A stretch of DNA of 29,837 nt, taken from assembly GCA_937897645.1 (NCBI GenBank), contig CALCNV010000163.1, positions 1 through 29,837 on the forward strand, given 5' to 3'. Origin of the DNA: an uncultured Lysobacteraceae bacterium. GTDB taxonomy: Bacteria > Pseudomonadota > Gammaproteobacteria > Xanthomonadales > Xanthomonadaceae. The notes beneath the pieces are model-generated. The model saw only the letters and a list, made by a program, of their open reading frames with translations, searched no databases and was not told the origin of the DNA. A program made the translations under genes and the position numbers. Below, one piece after another: positions 24,420 through 29,837 of this stretch (positions are counted from its first letter, which is position 1; every line of letters begins with the position of its first letter).

Positions 24420-25283
24420 ATGAACACCGCTGCATCCCAGACCATTCCCGCCCGTATCGCCCGCAAGGTGCGAGGCCAGGCCGCGTCCGATGGCGCCGGG
24501 GTCAAATTGACCCGCGTGATCGGTGGTGCGGAACTGCCTGACCTGGATCCGTTCCTGCTGCTGGACGAATTCGGCACCGACCGCGCCGAGGATTACATCG
24601 CCGGTTTCCCCAGCCATCCGCATCGCGGTTTCGAAACCGTCACCTACATGCTGGACGGGCGCATGCGCCACAAGGACAACCACGGCAACGAGGGCCTGCT
24701 GACCCCGGGCAGCGTGCAGTGGATGACCGCAGGTCGCGGCCTGGTGCATTCGGAAATGCCGGAGCAGGAATCCGGCCGCATGCGCGGCTTCCAGCTGTGG
24801 GTGAACCTGCCTGCGCGCGAAAAAATGACCGATCCGAAATACCAGGAATTCGCACCGGACAGCATTCCCGTCGCCACGCCCGCGCCCGGCGTCACGGTGA
24901 AGGTGATCGCCGGCGCGGTCGGCGACGTGGTCGGCCCCATCGCGCAGCCCGCCACCGATCCGGTGTACCTGGATATCGGGCTGGACCCTGGCTAGGCGTG
25001 GGAGTATGTATTGCCGGAAGGGCACAACGCGTTCGCTTATGTATTCGAAGGCGCAGTCACCCTTGGCGAGGGCGAAGACGCACGCGCGCTGGAAAGCAAG
25101 GAAATGGCCGTGCTCGGCGGCGGTGACCTGCTGCAGTTGCGTGCGGGCAACCGCGATGCGCGGCTGATCGTGGTCGCAGGCAGGCCGCTGCGCGAGCCGG
25201 TGATGCGGCATGGTCCGTTCGTGATGAATACGAAGCAGGAGCTGATGCAGGCCTTCGTGGATTTCCAGGAAGGGCGCTTCTGA
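24420..25283 (+). pseudogene. Pirin-family bicupin interrupted by an in-frame amber codon
   Basis: Pirins are iron-binding bicupin proteins; bacterial members include quercetinases and regulators. Reading from the ATG at 24420 (AAAAGGAG with 5 bases spacing, a very strong site) gives normal pirin blocks: SHPHRGFETVTYM, RHKDNHGNEG, and QWMTAGRGLVHSEMPE, which hold the metal histidines and glutamate. Translation meets TAG at 24993-24995 after 191 codons. The same frame then continues AWEYVLPEGHNAFAYVFEG to a normal end at 25283, for about 287 codons in all, the usual length. A single C-to-T change from CAG (Gln) would explain it. The break lies in the C-terminal cupin. GGGAG and a TTG at 25011 follow at good spacing, so a separate 90-aa fragment could be made. 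Recent inactivation, amber readthrough and a sequence error are all possible. Confidence 0.85.
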
Positions 25284-25319
25284 TCGTCGGCGGATGCCCG
25301 CCGTGCTTGGACGCGAATG

Positions 25320-25350
25320 AAAAAAGCCGGGCACTGCCCGGCTTTCCTCT
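25320..25350. terminator. Bidirectional intrinsic terminator between pirin and aquaporin genes
   Basis: AAAGCCGGGCA (25323-25333) pairs with TGCCCGGCTTT (25335-25345), a perfect 11-base stem. On the plus strand it is followed by CCTCTTTC. On the minus strand the A-run before the stem gives TTTTTT, a textbook tail for the aquaporin transcript. It sits 39 bases after the pirin stop and 22 bases after the aquaporin stop. Confidence 0.9.
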
Positions 25351-25367
25351 TTCGTGCAGCGACGCTA

Positions 25368-26108
25368 TCAGCCGTGGCCGGTGATGTCGGGCTTGTCGCG
25401 CCCCAGCCAGCCGTACAGGATGCCGCCGATCAGGCCGCCCAGGATGGGTGCCACCCAGAACATCCACAGTTGGCCCATGGCTCCACTGCCTGCAAACAAG
25501 GCGACGCCGGTCGAGCGCGCGGGGTTGACCGATGTGTTGGTAATCGGAATGCTGATCAGGTGGATCAAGGTCAGGGCCAGGCCAATCGCGATCGGCGCGA
25601 AGCCGGTCGGGGCTTTACTGTGCGTGGAGCCCATGATCACGATCAGGAAGAACGCCGTGAGCACGACTTCCGCGAGGAACGCTGCCGCTGCGCTGTAGCC
25701 GCCGGGTGACAGGGTGCCGAAGCCGTTGCTGGCGAATGCGCCGGCCGCGGCTGGATCGATGGTGAAACCGGCGTGTCCACTCGCGATCTGCAGCAGGATG
25801 AAGCCAGCTGCGATGCCGCCCACCACCTGTGCGCCGATGTAGGGCAACAGGTCCTTGGCCGGGAAGCGACCACCGGCCCACAGGCCGAAGCTCACGGCAG
25901 GATTGAAGTGCCCACCCGAGATGTGGCCGAACGCATAGGCGCCGGTCAGCACCGTCAGGCCGAAAGCGAATGAAACGCCAAGGAATCCAATACCCAGCGG
26001 ATTGCCATCGCCACCGAAATTCGCCGCGAAGATGGCGCTACCGCAACCGCCAAACACCAGCCAGAACGTGCCGAGGAACTCGGCGACGAGTTTTTTTCCA
26101 AGATTCAT
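25368..26108 (-). CDS. aqpZ: Aquaporin Z (water channel)
   Basis: AqpZ is a tetrameric inner-membrane channel for rapid water flow. The 246-aa protein has six helices and two half-helices with both NPA motifs: GGHFNPAVSFG (Asn69-Ala71) and TSVNPARSTG (Asn195-Ala197). The selectivity filter looks water-type: Phe48 in FAFGLT, His183 in LIHLISIP, and Arg198 after the second NPA. A glycerol facilitator would normally lack the histidine. GGGGG lies 4 bases before the ATG. It is downstream of the intact pirin gene on the same strand with a 155-base gap, and ends at a strong intrinsic terminator. Confidence 0.95.
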   Translation of the reverse strand: MNLGKKLVAEFLGTFWLVFGGCGSAIFAANFGGDGNPLGIGFLGVSFAFGLTVLTGAYAFGHISGGHFNPAVSFGLWAGGRFPAKDLLPYIGAQVVGGIAAGFILLQIASGHAGFTIDPAAAGAFASNGFGTLSPGGYSAAAAFLAEVVLTAFFLIVIMGSTHSKAPTGFAPIAIGLALTLIHLISIPITNTSVNPARSTGVALFAGSGAMGQLWMFWVAPILGGLIGGILYGWLGRDKPDITGHG

Positions 26109-26214
26109 GTTGCCCCCAGGAATGTTGGCCGTTCCGACGCGTCACGGCACTCGCAAAATAGCGGATGCCTCATGGCCAGTTGTTGCATTTTCGTTAGGCG
26201 ATGGAAGCATCCGG

Positions 26215-26250
26215 GTGGGGCCTTGGTCGCATTGACCGGCCCGGCCCCAC
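26215..26250 (-). terminator. Possible hairpin after the intact pirin gene
   Basis: GTGGGGCC (26215-26222) and GGCCCCAC (26243-26250) are exact inverted arms with a 20-base loop, beginning 13 bases after the pirin stop on the minus strand. There is no T-run, so termination is uncertain. It lies in the 155-base leader region upstream of aqpZ. Confidence 0.35.
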
Positions 26251-26263
26251 GCGGTGGTTGGCT

Positions 26264-27127
26264 TCAACGCTCGGGCAGGGGGATGAATTCCGTCTCGCCG
26301 GGCACCTGGCCGAAATGGCCGTCCAGCCAGTCCTGCTTGGCCGCCTCGATACGCTCCTTGGAACTCGACACGAAGTTCCACCACATATGCCGCGGTGCAT
26401 CCAGCGGCTCGCCGCCCAGCAGCATCGCCTTCACCGGCGTCTTTGCACGCAACACCGGCCGCGTACCGCGATCCAGCACCACCAGGTGCTTGCCAGGGAT
26501 GTCCGCGCCATCCAGTTGCGCATCGCCTTCCAATACATACAGGGCGCGTTCCACCGAACCATCATCGATGGCGAGCTCGGCATCCGCCTCCAGGTCGATG
26601 GCGACATTGAACGTGTCGGTGAACACACGCACCGGCGATTCCTCGCCATAGGCGCGCCCGGCGATGACGCGCAGGAACACGCCGTCGCGTCGCCACTGTG
26701 GCAGCGTGGATGCGGCGTGGTGGTGGAACTCCGGCGCTACTTCCTCATCAGGCTTCGGCAGCGCTACCCAGGTCTGCATGCCGTGCACCGCATGCTCGCG
26801 TCCGCGTTCGTCCACTGGCGTGCGTTCGGAATGGGCGATGCCGCGGCCCGCAGTCATCCAGTTGACGTCGCCGGGCAGGATCACCTGTTCGGAACCCAGG
26901 GTGTCCTTGTGGTTGATCGCGCCCGCCCACAGGAAGGTGACCGTGGCCAGGCCGATATGCGGGTGCGGGCGCACGTCGATGCCGCGGCCCGGTTCGAACA
27001 GGGCAGGGCCCATGTGGTCGACGAACACGAACGGCCCCACGCTGCGTGCCTGCACGCTGGGCACGGCGCGCCTTACTTCGAAGCCGCCGCCCAGGTCGTG
27101 GATGCGTGGGGTGATGATGGTGGTCAT
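26264..27127 (-). CDS. Pirin-family bicupin protein (intact)
   Basis: This 287-aa pirin homologue is complete. The N-terminal cupin carries the metal-site blocks RPHPHIGLATVTFLW (two histidines), HKDTLGSEQVILPGDVNWM and TAGRGIAHSE (histidine and glutamate). The C-terminal cupin includes ERALYVLEGDAQLDG and ends with the pirin-typical PRHMWWNFVSSSKERIEAAK. The start at 27127 is set by GGAGG with 5 bases spacing; a longer frame upstream has no support. Bacterial pirins act as quercetin dioxygenases or bind other proteins, and the role here is unknown. It follows endonuclease V (83-base gap) and precedes aqpZ. It is only distantly similar to the broken pirin at 24420, so they are not a recent duplication. 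Confidence 0.9.
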   Translation of the reverse strand: MTTIITPRIHDLGGGFEVRRAVPSVQARSVGPFVFVDHMGPALFEPGRGIDVRPHPHIGLATVTFLWAGAINHKDTLGSEQVILPGDVNWMTAGRGIAHSERTPVDERGREHAVHGMQTWVALPKPDEEVAPEFHHHAASTLPQWRRDGVFLRVIAGRAYGEESPVRVFTDTFNVAIDLEADAELAIDDGSVERALYVLEGDAQLDGADIPGKHLVVLDRGTRPVLRAKTPVKAMLLGGEPLDAPRHMWWNFVSSSKERIEAAKQDWLDGHFGQVPGETEFIPLPER

Positions 27128-27210
27128 GGCAGCCTCCGGGGAATGCAGCGAAGGATGGCACAGGAATGCGCCATGCCAGAACCGATGACGGGAACGGATT
27201 GTTGCGCCAC

Positions 27211-27927
27211 TCAGAAGAGGCGATCGGCAACGGGTTCTTCCATAGGCAACTCGCCGCGTCGCGATGCAATCCGGTCGGCCAGCCGGGTGGGTTCTGGCAG
27301 GCGGTAGCCGCACAAGGTGCGCAACACCCAGTCGAGCGAGGTCTGCATGGAGACTCGATGCCCGGGCGACACGATCAAGGGATTGCAGCGCAGCTTGCTG
27401 CGCAGCGCCCAGCCGATCTGTTCCCCGCGATGGATAAGTGGACTGTTATCGCCTTGGGCCGATCCCGGATCCTCGTGCCGGCCTGCCAGTACTTTCTTGG
27501 CGACACCCAATGTTGGTAATCCCGTGGCCACGCCGAAGTGCGCCGCGATGCCCAGCCTGCGCGGATGTGCGATGCCCTGGCCATCGACGAAGACCAGGTC
27601 CGGCGTGCGCGTCAGCATCGCCAATGCAGCCATCAACGCGGGAAGTTCCCGAAAACTCAGCAAGCCCGGGACATAGGGCATGGAAGTGGCGACGCGGGCG
27701 ATGTGGGATTCGATGGGTTGTAGCGTGTCCGCATCCAGCAGGACCACGGCCGCGCGGGTGATGGTGCCTTCTTCCTCGAAGCCCACGTCGAATCCGGCGA
27801 GGATCCTGGGTTCTGCGAAGTCATCGTGCAGGGAAACGGACTTTGCGAGATCGGCCTGCAACGTGCGGGCGTCGTCGATGCTTCCATCCCAGTCGCCGAA
27901 TATGTTGGTCTGGGGAACCTGAGTCAT
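27211..27927 (-). CDS. nfi: Endonuclease V (deoxyinosine 3'-endonuclease)
   Basis: Endonuclease V nicks DNA one base 3' to hypoxanthine and other deaminated or mismatched bases, starting their repair. The 238-aa protein has the family residues at the expected spacing: Asp47 in AGFDVGF, Tyr85 in PYVPGLLSFRE (the wedge that separates the strands), Glu94, Asp115 in FVDGQGIAHPRRLGIAAHFG, His121, and the Lys pair in GVAKKVL. The magnesium-binding Asp/Glu/Asp set is complete, so it should be active. It lacks a strong ribosome site. It is the first of a minus-strand series with the pirin gene and aqpZ. Upstream is a REP-like pair, then an exported DNA ligase gene. Confidence 0.94.
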   Translation of the reverse strand: MTQVPQTNIFGDWDGSIDDARTLQADLAKSVSLHDDFAEPRILAGFDVGFEEEGTITRAAVVLLDADTLQPIESHIARVATSMPYVPGLLSFRELPALMAALAMLTRTPDLVFVDGQGIAHPRRLGIAAHFGVATGLPTLGVAKKVLAGRHEDPGSAQGDNSPLIHRGEQIGWALRSKLRCNPLIVSPGHRVSMQTSLDWVLRTLCGYRLPEPTRLADRIASRRGELPMEEPVADRLF

Positions 27928-27981
27928 GGCTGCAGGTTAACCAAGCCATGTTTACAGCGCGTGCATTCACTCCGCAGCACC

Positions 27982-28082
27982 GTGGGAGCGGCGTCCCGCC
28001 GCGAGCTCTTCCGCGTATGACTGGATGCAAGAACAATAGCTTGAGCAAGGGCAAAAGCTCGCGGCGGGACACCACTCCCACA
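27982..28082. repeat. GTGGGAG-type paired REP-like hairpin
   Basis: Inverted arms at about 27982-28012 and 28051-28082 share GTGGGAG, a CCCGCCGCGAGCT core and an internal hairpin GCGGCG-tccc-GCCGC, with a few mismatches between arms. The GCGAGCTCTT tail of the left arm is the same as in the GTAGGAG elements, but the stem differs. It lies between the nfi start and the DNA ligase stop. Confidence 0.88.
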
Positions 28083-28108
28083 GAAATCTGATTTCGATTG
28101 CAGATCGA

Positions 28109-28972
28109 TCACCGGGGATCGGGCGGCGCGGGATCGCGGCGAATGCGGAGGAAGCGTGCGAAGCGCGGCAGCCCCTTGCTGGTGAGTCCGTTGTAGCGGT
28201 AGGTGACCAGGCTGCCGATCGGCGGTGGCGTGGAGCGTTGTGCATCGGTGAATCCACTTCCCAAGCGGAACTGGCGTCCATCGGCCTGCTGCACGACCAG
28301 CGCGCCCAGCATTCCCGCGTACTTTCCCTTGCCGGGCGTGTGCGCTACCACGCGCGCTTCCGCATCTTCATAAGGCTTGTACTTCAACAGATCCTCGCTA
28401 CGTCCGACGCGATAGCGCGCGTTGCGATGGTGCAGCATGAGTCCTTCGCCACCCCGGGCGACCACCTGCTTGAGGCGTGCATCGAGTTCAGCCGTATTTG
28501 CCAGCCGATACTGTGCAACGGGCTGCAGCCAGCCGACGCGTGCCGCGGCCAGCAGGCTGCGCATGCGCATGACGCGTGCGTCGAAAGTGCCGGGATGGTC
28601 GGGCAGGTCGAAGACCATGAAGCGCACGCGTCGCCATGCAGTCGCGTCGCTCTTGCCGGCACGGACCACTCCGCTGACTTCATCGAAGCGGCCATGCCCG
28701 ATCCACAGTTCGCCATCCATCGCGACCTTCGGCCAGCCTGCGGTGAACCATGCGGGCGCCGTGATCGCTTGCCCGCCACGGGTGTGCAGGCGTTGGCCAT
28801 CCCAACGGCCGCGCACGCCGTCGAGTTTCTCGCTGATCCAGTAGTCCGATACTTCCGCGACGCTTTTGTAGTTCGTCGCCAGCATCAGTCGAGGAGCGCT
28901 GGGCTGGGCCGCGACTGTGGCAGGGGTGAACAGGCAGCCTAGCAACAGCAAGCAGGCAGTACGCAGGTTCAT
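28109..28972 (-). CDS. Exported ATP-dependent DNA ligase (Lig E-like)
   Basis: This 287-aa protein is a minimal ATP-dependent DNA ligase made of a nucleotidyltransferase and an OB-fold domain. Visible motifs are I, EKLDGVRGRWDG with the AMP-accepting Lys49; III, AMDGELW with Glu88; IV, GGEGLMLH with Glu176; and V, LLKYKPYEDAEARVV with Lys207 and Lys209. The OB domain follows to the end. It starts with a signal peptide, MNLRTACLLLLGCLF followed by TPATVAAQ, with likely cleavage after Ala22, so the enzyme should work in the periplasm. Such small exported ligases are known as Lig E in several proteobacteria and are linked to extracellular DNA or DNA uptake. AAGGA lies 7 bases before the ATG. It follows a lipoprotein phosphatase gene on the same strand. 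Confidence 0.91.
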   Translation of the reverse strand: MNLRTACLLLLGCLFTPATVAAQPSAPRLMLATNYKSVAEVSDYWISEKLDGVRGRWDGQRLHTRGGQAITAPAWFTAGWPKVAMDGELWIGHGRFDEVSGVVRAGKSDATAWRRVRFMVFDLPDHPGTFDARVMRMRSLLAAARVGWLQPVAQYRLANTAELDARLKQVVARGGEGLMLHHRNARYRVGRSEDLLKYKPYEDAEARVVAHTPGKGKYAGMLGALVVQQADGRQFRLGSGFTDAQRSTPPPIGSLVTYRYNGLTSKGLPRFARFLRIRRDPAPPDPR

Positions 28973-29055
28973 CGACTCATCCTTGAGCGCGGGCTTGCCT
29001 TGCATTGTCCCTGTGCCGATAAGTTCGGCGAGTCAGGTTTTCCCGCGTTGCCGTA

Positions 29056-29601
29056 TCAGTAACGTGCTTGCACCAGCGTGGCGACCCCATTCGAGTCGAT
29101 GGTCACCCGATAGAGGCGGTCGAACGCAGTTTCCGGCATCGGCTCCACCGGTTGGCCGGACAAGGCACTGACGATCTCCGGCACGGTATTGCTGTGGCCA
29201 ACGACCAGCACGGCACCCTTGGCATGCGCAGCGCGGAGTTGGGCGACGAACGCGGTGGCCGGCAATTTCGCATCATAGGTGATGATCGCAAGGCCGTGCG
29301 CGGTTGCCGTGGGCTGTGCTGTCTGCTGGGTGCGTTTGTAGCCCGTCGCATACACCGCATCCAAAGGCGCATCGGCGAGCAGGCGGGCAAGCGACTGGGC
29401 GCGCGCGCTGCCCGCATCACTCAGGGAGGGATCGCGTGCATCGTCCAACCCTTTCTCCGCATGGCGCACGACGATGTACTCGACGACTGGGTGGATTTCG
29501 TCCGCGGATTTCGTGGTGGTGCATGCAGCCAGCATCGCGATGCAGCTGGCCAGCAGGACGCGGATTGCAATCACTGGACCTTTCGTATTGTCCAATCTCA
29601 T
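29056..29601 (-). CDS. Histidine phosphatase superfamily lipoprotein
   Basis: This 181-aa protein belongs to the histidine phosphatase (phosphoglycerate mutase-like) superfamily, whose catalytic histidine is transiently phosphorylated. Visible motifs are VVRHAEKG with Arg46 and His47, a second arginine in YKRTQQTA (Arg90), and His136 in VVGHSNTVPEI. The N-terminus has a hydrophobic stretch ending MLAAC (Cys27), a lipobox, so the enzyme should be lipid-anchored outside the cytoplasm. The ATG at 29601 overlaps the stop of the preceding small membrane protein gene (ATGA), which supports this start. A GTG at 29568 would give a shorter signal peptide and is possible. The substrate is unknown. The DNA ligase gene follows 83 bases downstream. 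Confidence 0.85.
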   Translation of the reverse strand: MRLDNTKGPVIAIRVLLASCIAMLAACTTTKSADEIHPVVEYIVVRHAEKGLDDARDPSLSDAGSARAQSLARLLADAPLDAVYATGYKRTQQTAQPTATAHGLAIITYDAKLPATAFVAQLRAAHAKGAVLVVGHSNTVPEIVSALSGQPVEPMPETAFDRLYRVTIDSNGVATLVQARY

Positions 29602-29807
29602 AACCTCACGAAGTAGGGAATGGCCATCAGGCCCAGGCCAATCGCCAGCATCGGCAGCGTGCCGGAGACGAAATACGGGAACGCCATCAGTGACAGGCCG
29701 CAGGCCAGCGGCACGATGGCCCTCTGTTTCCTTCCGTACCAGAAGAAACCGAAACCGATCGATCCGAAGATAAGGCCCCAGAACAGCGATGCGGTATCCA
29801 TGGACAT
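29598..29807 (-). CDS. Small hydrophobic membrane protein, unknown function
   Basis: This 69-aa protein is almost entirely membrane-spanning, with likely helices at about residues 5-24, 30-48 and 50-66. A short basic loop YGRKQR lies after the first helix. The segments LMAFPYFVSG and LMAIPYFVRL look like an internal repeat. I do not recognise a functional motif. The second ATG (29801) with GGGA 5 bases before it may be the real start, giving 67 aa. It overlaps the downstream phosphatase gene by four bases (ATGA), so the two are translated together, which is the main support that it is real. Confidence 0.72.
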   Translation of the reverse strand: MSMDTASLFWGLIFGSIGFGFFWYGRKQRAIVPLACGLSLMAFPYFVSGTLPMLAIGLGLMAIPYFVRL

Positions 29808-29837
29808 CCCGTTGCATCAAGACAGTCATGGGCATTA

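Noticed and set aside
24420..27127. The two pirin genes as a recent tandem duplication
   Set aside because: They share only the family motifs, are in opposite orientation and flank aqpZ; sequence similarity outside the motifs is low.
27128..27313. Extension of the intact pirin to 27313
   Set aside because: The added residues are Arg/His/Pro-rich with no pirin similarity, overlap the end of nfi, and the ATG at 27127 has an excellent GGAGG site.
29602..29835. Upstream extension of the phosphatase frame to 29835
   Set aside because: It would overlap the small membrane protein gene out of frame and hide the lipoprotein signal; the ATG at 29601 overlapping the upstream stop is more natural.

Overview
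This 29.8-kb window is GC-rich, densely coded bacterial chromosome. The gene set, the gene order and the very common small paired-hairpin repeats (including a GTCATCCCAGCGAACGCTGG type) suggest a gammaproteobacterium of the Xanthomonadales (Xanthomonadaceae/Rhodanobacteraceae). That placement is an inference; no rRNA or other taxonomic marker is present. I see no tRNA, CRISPR array, prophage, insertion sequence or plasmid gene.

Layout. (1) 1-4167, housekeeping: an AmpD-like amidase (-), a MOSC protein and an alpha/beta hydrolase (+, overlapping), and the bifunctional 23S rRNA methyltransferase RlmKL (+, TTG start). (2) 4168-7824, minus strand: agmatinase, alanine dehydrogenase, and an omega-amino acid:pyruvate aminotransferase that diverges from puuR. 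(3) 7979-24241, a polyamine catabolic island: puuR, puuC, an MHS-family transporter, then puuB and one puuA on the minus strand. A second divergent promoter region separates these from puuD, a second puuA, a spuC-like aminotransferase and potFGHI. A sad-type succinate semialdehyde dehydrogenase closes the island. (4) 24420-27927: a pirin gene broken by an in-frame TAG, then aquaporin Z, an intact second pirin and endonuclease V on the minus strand. (5) 28109-29807, minus strand: a small membrane protein, a lipoprotein histidine phosphatase and an exported ATP-dependent DNA ligase.

How the genes work together. PotFGHI would import putrescine, and agmatinase would make it internally. PuuA, PuuB, PuuC and PuuD convert it by the gamma-glutamylated route to GABA. 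The aminotransferases move the amino group, probably to pyruvate. Sad then oxidises succinate semialdehyde to succinate. The SpuC-type enzyme could also deaminate putrescine directly. Alanine made by pyruvate-dependent transamination can be returned to pyruvate plus ammonia by the neighbouring alanine dehydrogenase. PuuR is the obvious regulator, and two short motifs occur in both divergent promoter regions.

The intergenic spaces hold eleven paired-hairpin (REP/BIME-like) elements. Seven have a GTAGGAG/GTGGGAG/GTGGGTC head with different hairpin stems, two are of the GTCATCCC type, and two are of other types. Several lie inside the polyamine operons, very close to ribosome binding sites. No gene-free stretch exceeds about 250 bases.
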